From Beijerinckiaceae bacterium (lineage in GTDB: Bacteria; Pseudomonadota; Alphaproteobacteria; Rhizobiales; Beijerinckiaceae), in the NCBI GenBank assembly GCA_947380915.1, contig CANCSY010000217.1:1-5499 (forward strand): a DNA stretch of 5,499 bases. Direction: 5' to 3'. Shown piece by piece: positions 1 to 5,340 of the stretch (the stretch's first letter is position 1; every line of letters begins with the position of its first letter). Both the position numbers and the translations under genes were made by a program. A model generated the notes under the pieces. That model was not told the DNA's origin. It saw only the letters and a program-made list of their open reading frames with translations, and searched no databases.

Positions 1-209
1 AGGCGAAGGATCGCCTGCGCGCCTTCAACGATTACCGCGTGAATCTGAAGGCGGAGCTGGAGATACGCCATCTTCATGAGAAAATGGATTATCTGATTTC
101 CAAGCAATGGCAGCGCCTCGCCGAGATCCAGCAGATGCAGCTGGAGATCATGCAGGAGCGCCGCATCAAGCCGCGCAAGCCCTCGTCAGCCTACGATCCC
201 GAGGCGTAA
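1..209 (+). CDS. DUF1003 family membrane protein, C-terminal fragment
   Basis: The first complete codon is at base 3 and the reading frame runs to TAA at 207-209, giving 68 residues of a gene that begins before the window. The visible part carries NLKAELEIRHLHEKMDYL followed by a helical stretch rich in Gln, Glu and Met (QWQRLAEIQQMQLEIMQER). From memory this is the conserved cytoplasmic tail found after the two membrane helices in DUF1003 proteins; the helices themselves lie outside the window. The tail looks alpha-helical and may form a coiled coil. The protein ends in a short basic and proline-containing segment (RRIKPRKPSSAYDPEA). Its biochemical function is unknown. It converges on the transporter gene with 14 bases between the stop codons, too little for a separate terminator. 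The family call is fairly sure; any function would be a guess. Confidence 0.82.
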   Translation, partial: AKDRLRAFNDYRVNLKAELEIRHLHEKMDYLISKQWQRLAEIQQMQLEIMQERRIKPRKPSSAYDPEA

Positions 210-223
210 TCACCCGGAGAGGC

Positions 224-1447
224 CTAGACCAGCCGGTCGCGATCCCGCAGTTCCGGGAAGAGCTTCGCCCAGATCCCGGCGATGGCGACGGAGCCAACTC
301 CGCCAAGCACCACGGCGGCCACCGGACCAGTCAGGGCGGCCAGCGCCCCTGACTCGAAGGCGCCAAGCTCGTTCGAGGCGCCGATGAAGATCGAGTTGAC
401 CGCCGAGACCCGGCCGCGCATTTCGTCGGGCGTTTCCAGTTGCACCAGCATCTGGCGGATCTGCACGCTCACCATGTCCACAGCGCCCGCGATGGCCAGA
501 AAGAGCCCGGCGATCCAGACATTGGTCGAGAGGCCAAAGCCTATGGTGGCCAGACCAAAGATCGCGACCGAGGCGAACATCTTGTAGCCGCAACGGCCGC
601 CGACTCCGGTGCGGGCGATGACGAGGGTGCAGAGCAGGGCGCCCACAGCGGGGGTGCAGGTGAGAATGCCAAGGCCCAGCGCGTCGATGTGGAAAATATC
701 CTTCGCATAGACCGGCAGCAGCGCCGTGGCCCCGCCCAGCAGCACCGCGAAGAGATCGACGGAGATGGAGCCGAGAATGGCGGGCTTGCCCCAGATGAAG
801 CGCCAGCCAGCGGTCAGCGTGCCCCAGGTCACGGGCTCGCGGGCGGCGGGGGCGAGCCGGGGCTTGATGGCGAAGATCGCCAGGAGGCAGCCGACATAGA
901 ACAGGGTCGTGATGATGAAGACCAGTTCCGCACCGCCGAGATAGGCGAGGCCCGTCAAGGCGGGGCCTGAGATCGAGGCGATCTGCCAGGTGGAGGAATT
1001 CCAGGCCAGCGCGTTGGAGAAGGCCTCGCGGGGGATGATCATCGGCAAAATGGCCTGGCTCGCCGGATTGGCGAAGGCCCGGGCCGTGCCGAACAGCAGA
1101 ATCATCGCGTAGATGAAGCTGACGTCGATGGTCGGCGAGGCCGCGCACCAGATGAGGCCGACCGAGGCCAGCGTATTGCCGCCATAGCACAGCAGCAGAA
1201 CCCCGCGCCGGTCATACCGGTCCGCCGTATGGCCCACAGCCAGCATGAAGACGATATTGGGAAGAAAGGCGAAAAGCCCAACAAGGCCAAGGGCGAAAAC
1301 GCTGTTGGTGCGCGCATAGACCATCCAGCCCACGCCCACGTCTATCATCATGGCGGAGAGGGAGGACAAGAAGCGCGACCCGAAGAAAAACCGGAAGTCG
1401 CGAGACCGGAAGGCGAGCCAGCCATCGGGTTTGGGGGAATCGGACAT
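224..1447 (-). CDS. MFS transporter, EntS/MFS_3-like exporter family
   Basis: This is a complete 407-residue major facilitator protein of the inner membrane, close to the usual 400-420 residues with about 12 helices. The loop between helices 2 and 3 has the MFS signature GHTADRYDRRG (residues 72-82). Hydrophobic segments recur throughout, for example around 50-72, 84-102, 111-125, 165-193, 225-248, 256-280, 290-320 and 370-395. RQMLVQLETPDEMRGRVSAVNSIF (331-354) followed by GASNELGAFESG is typical of the MFS_3 group, which includes the enterobactin exporter EntS and related drug effluxers. Substrate cannot be inferred; proton-driven efflux is the usual role. The ATG at 1445-1447 begins with a short polar leader before the first helix, as expected, but no good Shine-Dalgarno sequence precedes it. 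It diverges from the small gene at 1575 and has a candidate promoter at 1482-1512. No siderophore or resistance genes adjoin it to suggest a cargo. Confidence 0.93.
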   Translation of the reverse strand: MSDSPKPDGWLAFRSRDFRFFFGSRFLSSLSAMMIDVGVGWMVYARTNSVFALGLVGLFAFLPNIVFMLAVGHTADRYDRRGVLLLCYGGNTLASVGLIWCAASPTIDVSFIYAMILLFGTARAFANPASQAILPMIIPREAFSNALAWNSSTWQIASISGPALTGLAYLGGAELVFIITTLFYVGCLLAIFAIKPRLAPAAREPVTWGTLTAGWRFIWGKPAILGSISVDLFAVLLGGATALLPVYAKDIFHIDALGLGILTCTPAVGALLCTLVIARTGVGGRCGYKMFASVAIFGLATIGFGLSTNVWIAGLFLAIAGAVDMVSVQIRQMLVQLETPDEMRGRVSAVNSIFIGASNELGAFESGALAALTGPVAAVVLGGVGSVAIAGIWAKLFPELRDRDRLV

Positions 1448-1481
1448 CGGTTTTCGGGGTTCCGGGGCAGGGGTTGCTGGC

Positions 1482-1512
1482 CCTATAGGGGGGCGCTGCG
1501 CCCGCCTGTCAA
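1482..1512 (-). promoter_or_regulatory. Candidate promoter of the MFS transporter gene
   Basis: On the minus strand a perfect -35 hexamer TTGACA lies at 1512-1507 and a -10-like TATAGG at 1487-1482. The 19-base spacer is longer than the preferred 17. The -10 sits inside the palindrome CCCTATAGGG (1481-1490). Initiation near 1476 would leave a leader of roughly 28 bases before the ATG at 1447. The perfect -35 and the sensible leader length favour it; the spacer and the 4/6 -10 count against it. Confidence 0.42.
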
Positions 1513-1542
1513 ATGGCAGCGCTCGCGCGGGGGCGCGTCTGG

Positions 1543-1552
1543 TTCTATAGAA
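1543..1552 (+). promoter_or_regulatory. Palindrome TTCTATAGAA, possible -10 of the small gene
   Basis: TTCTATAGAA is a perfect 10-bp palindrome whose TATAGA (1546-1551) could act as the -10 element for the gene starting at 1575, with a leader of about 17 bases. The region around 1523-1528, where a -35 should be, is only GC-rich sequence, so the promoter reading is weak. The core CTATAG is shared with the palindrome at 1481-1490. Confidence 0.25.
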
Positions 1553-1574
1553 TGGCGCAAACAGGGGACTTCAC

Positions 1575-1838
1575 ATGACCACGGACGCAGAGCGCATCGC
1601 CATTCTCGAAGCCCGCGTGGAGGCCTTGAGCGCCACCATCAAGACCGTGCTGACCACGCTGGTGCTGCGCGGCACGCTCACCAAGCCCGCCGTGGACGCG
1701 ATCCTGCGCGAGGCCGAAAGCCTGTTCGAGACGGCCCCTGCGGCCCGCGCGCAAATCCAGACGGTCAGGGACGATCTGCCCGGCGTGCTGCGCGCCGCTA
1801 TGGGGCCGGAGTCTGATCCGGACGATCATGGGCATTGA
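1575..1838 (+). CDS. Small hypothetical protein with N-terminal heptad repeat
   Basis: I do not recognise a named family for this 87-residue protein. The ATG at 1575 is preceded by AGGGGA at 1563-1568 with a 6-base spacer, a good ribosome binding site that supports both the gene and the start. Residues I8, L11, V15, L18, I22, V25 and L29 fall in an uninterrupted 3-4 spacing, predicting a short coiled coil and hence self-association or partner binding. A second amphipathic segment follows (about residues 36-55, AVDAILREAESLF), and the tail is acidic and His-containing (PESDPDDHGH). There is no signal peptide, no membrane segment and no cysteine, so a soluble cytoplasmic protein is likely. It diverges from the MFS transporter and converges on the monooxygenase gene across the palindromic repeats. 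Codon use is GC-rich like its neighbours. That it is a real gene is well supported; its function is unknown. Confidence 0.8.
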   Translation: MTTDAERIAILEARVEALSATIKTVLTTLVLRGTLTKPAVDAILREAESLFETAPAARAQIQTVRDDLPGVLRAAMGPESDPDDHGH

Positions 1839-1879
1839 GGGCTAACACTCTGAATTAATTAAGCGAAATGCCAGCCGAT

Positions 1880-1915
1880 CCCCTCCCCCTTGTGGGGAGG
1901 GGTGCGGGGTGGGGG
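1880..1915 (+). repeat. GC-rich palindromic intergenic repeat, left copy
   Basis: CCCCTCCCC (1880-1888) and GGGGAGGGG (1894-1902) form a perfect 9-bp stem with a 5-base loop, followed by CGGGGTGGGGG at 1905-1915. An inverted second copy lies at 1974-2023. Together they fill most of the gap between two convergent genes, a typical position for REP-like elements. I recall similar GGGGAGGG-type palindromes scattered through alphaproteobacterial genomes, but this cannot be verified here. It may help end transcription from both sides, although no T-run follows the stem. Confidence 0.75.
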
Positions 1916-1973
1916 TCGCGCGATCTCGGCAACGAGCGCCTTGGCGCCCACGCCAACGATAAGCATTCCTCGC

Positions 1974-2023
1974 CCCCCACCCCGTCACGCTTCGCGTGCC
2001 GACCCTCCCCACAGGGGGAGGGT
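1974..2023 (-). repeat. GC-rich palindromic intergenic repeat, right inverted copy
   Basis: This copy faces the one at 1880-1915. CCCCCACCCCG (1974-1984) is the exact complement of 1905-1915. ACCCTCCCC (2002-2010) pairs with GGGGAGGGT (2015-2023) in a 9-bp stem with a 4-base loop. Unlike the left copy, it has an extra small hairpin between the two parts: CACGC (1986-1990), a TTC loop and GCGTG (1994-1998). The stem ends 11 bases after the stop codon of the monooxygenase gene, so it could slow exonucleases or polymerase at the 3' end of that mRNA. Confidence 0.75.
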
Positions 2024-2034
2024 AAGATGGCGCC

Positions 2035-3180
2035 TCAATCCTTCGGCGCCGGCGCCCGTACGCCCAGCTTCTCCAGCCGGGGCAGCACCTCCTGCGCGAA
2101 GTAGGGCAACTCCTCCGCATAGTTCACCATGGACAGCGCAATCCCCCGCAGGCCCGACTCGTTGAGCCTTGCGAGCTGGCCCGCCACATGATCGGGATCG
2201 CCCACGATGGGCACGCCGCCCATGCCGTTCGCATATTGGGCGCGGCGCTTTTCGAAGGCTTCCTGGCCCATGCTCTGCGGCGTCAGGCCCTTGATGGCCA
2301 TGATGCAATCCACAGCCGACCAGTCGGCGCGCTCCACGGCGGCGTAGTGGTAATAGTCCTGCGCCTCCTTCATGGAGGGGCGGCAGGTGACGACGCCCAC
2401 CGTATAGACCTCGAGATCGCGGCCCAGCGCGCTGGCCTGCGCCTTGATCTCGCCCACGCGCACCAGGGTCTCCTGCACGCTCTCGCGGGAGGCGGTCGTG
2501 AAGAAGGCGTCGCAGTTGCGGATGGCGAAGGCGCGGCCATTGGCGGAGGAGCCGGCGTTCATGATCACCGGGCGCGTGCCGCCCCAGGGCTTGGGATTGG
2601 CGCGCACCCCATGCAGGTCCAGATGCTCGCCCGCAAAGTCGAATTCGCCCTCCGGCGACCAGACGCGGGTGACGACGTTCATCCACTCCTGCGCATAGTC
2701 ATAGCGCCGCTCATGGTCGCGCTGGGTGACGCCGAACATCTCGAATTCGCCCTCGTTCCAGCCGCAGACCATGTTGAGGCCAAAGCGCCCCTCGCCGATA
2801 TGGTCGGCGGTGACGCACATCTTGGCGGCCATGATGGGATTGTAGAGGGGGGCGTGGATCGTACCAAAGACGGTGATCCGCTTGGTGGAGGCCAGCAGAC
2901 CCGAGGCCCAGGTGAAGGTTTCAAGGGTTGCGCCCTGATAGTCGGTGACGCCGCCATAGCCCTTCCAGCGGCCGATGGGCAGCATGAAGTCGATGCCGAT
3001 CTCGTCAGCCATCTGCGCTAGACGCAGACTGTCGCGCCAACTGCCGGTCCAGCGGTTCTCCACGAGGGTCACGGCCCGGCCGGAGGAGCAATTGGCCCCG
3101 AAGAGCCCGATGATCAGCTTGTTCTGGCCATAGAACGCGCTGCGGTTCGCCAGCGTGGGGGCGGGCCTGTGAAAGGTCAT
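2035..3180 (-). CDS. LLM-class FMN-dependent monooxygenase, RutA/SfnG-like
   Basis: This 381-residue protein belongs to the bacterial luciferase-like superfamily, TIM-barrel enzymes that use reduced flavin from a separate reductase and O2. Visible family blocks are GLFGANCSSG (25-34), RWKGYGG (71-77), the flavin-site segment GRFGLNMVCGWNEGEF (131-146), ERRYDYAQEW (157-166) and NAGSS (208-212), the counterpart of the FMN-phosphate loop. This arrangement is shared by RutA (uracil ring opening) and SfnG (dimethylsulfone monooxygenase), but the sequence matches neither closely enough from memory to name a substrate. No rut or sfn genes adjoin it. The length fits the family. The ATG at 3178-3180 has GAGGAAA at 3187-3193 as ribosome binding site with a spacer of 6 bases. 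It lies 94 bases after thiE in the same direction and may be co-transcribed or have its own promoter. Cytoplasmic. Confidence 0.9.
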   Translation of the reverse strand: MTFHRPAPTLANRSAFYGQNKLIIGLFGANCSSGRAVTLVENRWTGSWRDSLRLAQMADEIGIDFMLPIGRWKGYGGVTDYQGATLETFTWASGLLASTKRITVFGTIHAPLYNPIMAAKMCVTADHIGEGRFGLNMVCGWNEGEFEMFGVTQRDHERRYDYAQEWMNVVTRVWSPEGEFDFAGEHLDLHGVRANPKPWGGTRPVIMNAGSSANGRAFAIRNCDAFFTTASRESVQETLVRVGEIKAQASALGRDLEVYTVGVVTCRPSMKEAQDYYHYAAVERADWSAVDCIMAIKGLTPQSMGQEAFEKRRAQYANGMGGVPIVGDPDHVAGQLARLNESGLRGIALSMVNYAEELPYFAQEVLPRLEKLGVRAPAPKD

Positions 3181-3186
3181 CGGGTG

Positions 3187-3193
3187 TTTCCTC
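3187..3193 (-). promoter_or_regulatory. Ribosome binding site of the monooxygenase gene
   Basis: GAGGAAA on the minus strand lies 6 bases before the ATG at 3180 and fixes that start, even though family similarity only becomes strong from about residue 20. Immediately upstream is the inverted repeat at 3200-3219. Confidence 0.7.
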
Positions 3194-3199
3194 GTGAGT

Positions 3200-3219
3200 C
3201 CTGCCGTTTATGGGGCAGG
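3200..3219 (-). repeat. Inverted repeat in the thiE-monooxygenase gap
   Basis: CCTGCC (3200-3205) and GGCAGG (3214-3219) form a 6-bp stem with an 8-base loop. It ends 6 bases before the ribosome binding site of the monooxygenase gene. No T-run follows on the minus strand, so it is not a standard terminator for thiE. It could be an operator half-site pair or a leader hairpin, or it may be chance in GC-rich DNA. Confidence 0.35.
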
Positions 3220-3274
3220 CTTACAGCGCTGGCTAGTCCTGCGCTTTGAGCTGGGTCAATCGGACGAGCTGTGC

Positions 3275-3904
3275 TCAGACCCCGAACAACCGCACAAACC
3301 CCTCCGCCGCCGCCCGCACATCCGGCGCGCCCACGATGGCCGAGACCACCGCCAGCCCATCGGCGCCAGCGGCCAGCACGGGCGCGGAATTGTCCGCCTT
3401 CAACCCGCCAATGGCGACCACCGGCTTGGTGGTGGCGGCGCGAAGGGCGCGGAAGCCTTCGACGCCCAGTGGGGTCGCCGCATTGGGCTTGGTCTGTTGC
3501 AGATAGAGCGGTCCGAGGCCCAGATAATCGGGCAGGGCGGCGTCGGGGCTGTTGATCTGCGCGTGGTTGGTGATGGAAAGGCCGATGATGGCGCTTGGCC
3601 CCAGCAAGGCCCGGACGATCTCCACGGGCATGTCCGTCTGGCCCACATGGACCCCATCCGCCTCCACGGCCAGGGCTATGTCGACCCGGTCGTTGATGAT
3701 CAGCGGGACCCCGAGCGGCCCCAGCAGGGCCTTGAGGGCGCGGGCCTCCTCCAGAAAGGCCCGGGTGGGGGCGGTCTTCTCGCGCAGTTGCACCATGGTG
3801 GCGCCTCCCTGCACAGCGGCGCCCACCACATCGATGAGGCTGCGGCCCAGCGACAGGTCGCGGTCGGTGACGAGGCAGAGGCGCAGTTGGGCGGGATAGA
3901 ACAT
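3275..3904 (-). CDS. thiE: Thiamine-phosphate synthase ThiE
   Basis: ThiE condenses HMP-pyrophosphate with thiazole phosphate (carboxylated or not) to give thiamine phosphate, releasing pyrophosphate. The 209-residue TIM-barrel protein matches the usual length of about 210. Diagnostic blocks are LVTDRDL (11-17), GGATMVQLREK (33-43, binding the pyrimidine pyrophosphate), the NDRVDIAL segment (71-78), DGVHVGQTD (83-91), GLGPLYLQQTKPNA (129-142, with the conserved Thr-Lys), PVVAIGGL (161-168) and ADGLAVVSAI (181-190). The open frame continues upstream into thiM, but the ATG at 3902-3904 is the right start: homology begins there, and it overlaps the thiM stop by one base (TGATG). There is no clear Shine-Dalgarno sequence, consistent with translational coupling to thiM. 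Together the two enzymes turn salvaged hydroxyethylthiazole into thiamine phosphate. Confidence 0.96.
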   Translation of the reverse strand: MFYPAQLRLCLVTDRDLSLGRSLIDVVGAAVQGGATMVQLREKTAPTRAFLEEARALKALLGPLGVPLIINDRVDIALAVEADGVHVGQTDMPVEIVRALLGPSAIIGLSITNHAQINSPDAALPDYLGLGPLYLQQTKPNAATPLGVEGFRALRAATTKPVVAIGGLKADNSAPVLAAGADGLAVVSAIVGAPDVRAAAEGFVRLFGV

Positions 3905-4731
3905 CACAGCACTTTCAGTCGGGCCGCCACATCGGCGGCGGTTATGGCGTCGAGCATATCCATGAAGGCGACCCGATAGCTGCCGGGACGCTGGGCCAGT
4001 TCCGCCGCCATCTCGCCCGCGACCCCATAGACCGCAAGGGCGCTGACGGTGGCTTCGAAGGCGTCCTCGCCCACCGCGCAGAAGGCGGCGACGACGGCCG
4101 AGAGGGCGCAGCCCAGCGCGGTTACGCGGGTCATGAGTTCGTGGCCATTGGCGAGGCGGACCACGCGCGTCCCATCGGTGACGAGATCCACCGCGCCGGT
4201 GGCCGCCACCACGCAGAGGCAATGGCGTGCGAGATGTTGGGCCGTGACCAGCGCCGCGTCGGTCGTATGGGCGGAGTCCACCCCGCGCGGGGCGGCGGCG
4301 TCCGCATTGAGGCCGCTGACCCGGGCGACGCCGAGAATTTCCGAGGCGTTGCCCCGGATGACGGCGGGGCGGTGGCGCAGCAGGCGCAGCACCGCCTCGT
4401 TGCGAAACTTGCCTCCGCCGACCCCCACGGGGTCGAGCACCCAGGGGCGGCCCAGCATGTGCGCTGCGGTGGCCGCCGTCTCCCCGCCATCCAGAAAGGG
4501 CTGGGAGAGCGTGCCGGTATTGACCACCAGCGTGTCAGCCCGGGCGGCGAAATCGCCGGATTCCTCTGCCGAATGAACCATGGCGGGTGAGGCGCCAAGC
4601 GCCAGCAGGGCGTTGGCGGCGGCGTCCATGGAGACGAAATTGGTGATGTTCTGGACGAGGGGTCGCGCAGAGCGCAGGGCGTCCAGAAGCTCGCCCGCCC
4701 GTTTCGCGATTCCCGCCCTGTCCTGCGTCAC
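3904..4731 (-). CDS. thiM: Hydroxyethylthiazole kinase ThiM
   Basis: ThiM phosphorylates 4-methyl-5-(2-hydroxyethyl)thiazole with ATP, the salvage route to the thiazole half of thiamine. The 275-residue protein is slightly longer than the usual 260-270. Family blocks are RPLVQNITNFVSMDAAAN (23-40, substrate binding), ALGASPAM (44-51), DPVGVGGGKFR (100-110), IRGNASEI (125-132) and MTRVTALGCALSAVVAAFCA (200-219), which contains the conserved Cys at 208. In that block the common TGxGC appears as TALGC, with Ala in place of the first Gly; I recall this variant in other alphaproteobacterial ThiM proteins. The start is GTG at 4729-4731, supported by AAGGGGA at 4739-4745 with a 7-base spacer. It overlaps thiE by one base and is almost certainly translated with it. 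Its promoter is probably the extended -10 at 4760-4768. Confidence 0.96.
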   Translation of the reverse strand: MTQDRAGIAKRAGELLDALRSARPLVQNITNFVSMDAAANALLALGASPAMVHSAEESGDFAARADTLVVNTGTLSQPFLDGGETAATAAHMLGRPWVLDPVGVGGGKFRNEAVLRLLRHRPAVIRGNASEILGVARVSGLNADAAAPRGVDSAHTTDAALVTAQHLARHCLCVVAATGAVDLVTDGTRVVRLANGHELMTRVTALGCALSAVVAAFCAVGEDAFEATVSALAVYGVAGEMAAELAQRPGSYRVAFMDMLDAITAADVAARLKVL

Positions 4732-4738
4732 TGCTGCG

Positions 4739-4745
4739 TCCCCTT
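4739..4745 (-). promoter_or_regulatory. Ribosome binding site deciding the GTG start of thiM
   Basis: AAGGGGA on the minus strand lies 7 bases before GTG at 4731. No in-frame ATG near the N-terminus has a comparable site, so the GTG start is preferred. Confidence 0.7.
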
Positions 4746-4759
4746 CGATCCTGTCCGCG

Positions 4760-4768
4760 CTTATAGCA
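4760..4768 (-). promoter_or_regulatory. Candidate extended -10 promoter of thiM-thiE
   Basis: The minus strand reads TGCTATAAG: a TG extension, one base, then TATAAG, a 5/6 match to TATAAT. The -35 region (about 4783-4789) is only TCTTCT-like, acceptable for an extended -10 promoter. Initiation near 4753 would leave about 20 bases of leader, enough for the ribosome binding site but not for a riboswitch. Confidence 0.45.
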
Positions 4769-4801
4769 TCGGGCGCGCGAGAAGAAGAGGGGGCTGGCGA
4801 C

Positions 4802-5182
4802 TCAGGCCTGCGCCATCTGACCCTTCATGGTCGTATAGGCGCGGCCCCAGCAATGGGACATTTGCTCGGCGATGGAGATGGCCTTGGCGCGGATCGGCTC
4901 GGGCAGGGTGGCGCTGGCGGTGGGAACCCAGAGCGCCTGCCACCGGTCGAAATGGGCCTGGGTCATCTCAAGCCTGAGATGGGGCGGGAAGGGGGCGGCG
5001 CTGTAGCGGGTCGTCCCCAGAAGCGCTCCTGACCAGAAATCATCCATGAGTTTCAGGTGTTGCGCCCAATCCTTGACCGATCCATTGAACACCGGCCCCA
5101 GCAGGTCATCGGCGCGAGCGAGATCATAGAAGGCGCGCACGCAGGTCTGGATGGCGGCTTCTTCGGCTGATTCATCGGTCAT
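4802..5182 (-). CDS. Group III truncated hemoglobin
   Basis: This heme protein of 126 residues is close in length to Campylobacter jejuni Ctb, the group III reference. Lining up the family blocks by eye assigns Tyr19 (in AFYDLAR) as B10, His42 (in DWAQHL) as E7, His68 (in PPHLRL) as the proximal F8 ligand and Trp81 (in HFDRWQALW) as G8. LLGPVFN (27-33) and DFWSGALLGTTRY (48-60) are also characteristic. All expected heme-pocket residues are present, so it should bind heme and O2 or NO; roles in NO or O2 chemistry are proposed for the group but not settled. The start at 5180-5182 is chosen over the longer frame from 5233: it has AGAGGAG at 5189-5195 with a 6-base spacer, and the extra 17 residues are Pro/Glu-rich without homology. 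It diverges from hppA and lies 70 bases before thiM in the same direction. Confidence 0.93.
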   Translation of the reverse strand: MTDESAEEAAIQTCVRAFYDLARADDLLGPVFNGSVKDWAQHLKLMDDFWSGALLGTTRYSAAPFPPHLRLEMTQAHFDRWQALWVPTASATLPEPIRAKAISIAEQMSHCWGRAYTTMKGQMAQA

Positions 5183-5188
5183 GGAGGG

Positions 5189-5195
5189 CTCCTCT
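5189..5195 (-). promoter_or_regulatory. Ribosome binding site fixing the globin start
   Basis: AGAGGAG on the minus strand lies 6 bases before ATG at 5182. The alternative upstream ATG at 5233 has only a weak GGAT-like sequence in front, so the shorter globin is favoured. Confidence 0.75.
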
Positions 5196-5257
5196 GGCGT
5201 CTCAGGGGTAGCCAGCGGGACCAAAGCCGACATTGATCCAGCGCAAGAGGCGGAATT

Positions 5258-5273
5258 GCAAAGCCAGCTTTGC
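5258..5273. repeat. Stem-loop 1 in the globin-hppA gap
   Basis: GCAAAG (5258-5263), loop CCAG, and CTTTGC (5268-5273) form a perfect 6-bp inverted repeat. GCAAAG recurs as a direct copy at 5292-5297. It may be an operator for either divergent gene or an RNA hairpin; its role is unknown. Confidence 0.4.
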
Positions 5274-5307
5274 TATCCCGGCGGGAATCTGGCAAAGAGG
5301 CTCCAAC

Positions 5308-5324
5308 CGCGGCTTCAGGCCGCG
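5308..5324. repeat. Stem-loop 2 in the globin-hppA gap
   Basis: CGCGGC (5308-5313) and GCCGCG (5319-5324) pair perfectly around the 5-base loop TTCAG. On the plus strand no T-run follows. GC-rich 6-bp stems arise easily by chance here, so it counts mainly as the middle of three consecutive stems. Confidence 0.35.
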
Positions 5325-5340
5325 CTAGGGCCAATGGGCC

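Noticed and set aside
1229..1816. Plus-strand open frame of 195 codons across the MFS start and the small gene
   Set aside because: It overlaps two supported genes in other frames, has Arg/Gly/His-rich low-complexity composition and no domain. The AGGGGA site and heptad pattern favour the 1575-1838 frame.
1851..1862. AT-rich patch GAATTAATTAA as an attachment site or insertion scar
   Set aside because: There is no matching direct repeat, integrase or transposase in the window. A short AT-rich patch after a stop codon is unremarkable.
1880..1902. Standard intrinsic terminator at the palindromic repeat
   Set aside because: The stem is strong but no T-run follows on either strand, so it is listed as a repeat with only a possible termination role.
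2188..3021. Long plus-strand open frame of 277 codons opposite the monooxygenase gene
   Set aside because: It is the complement of a well-supported gene. It is rich in Gly, Ala, His and Asp in the manner of GC-rich shadow frames and shows no recognisable domain.
3905..4222. N-terminal extension of the thiE frame to 315 codons
   Set aside because: The extra 106 residues are an Arg/Gly-rich out-of-frame reading of thiM. ThiE homology begins at the ATG 3904, which overlaps the thiM stop.
4732..4801. TPP riboswitch before thiM
   Set aside because: The region is too short and lacks the CUGAGA core and the expected paired arms.
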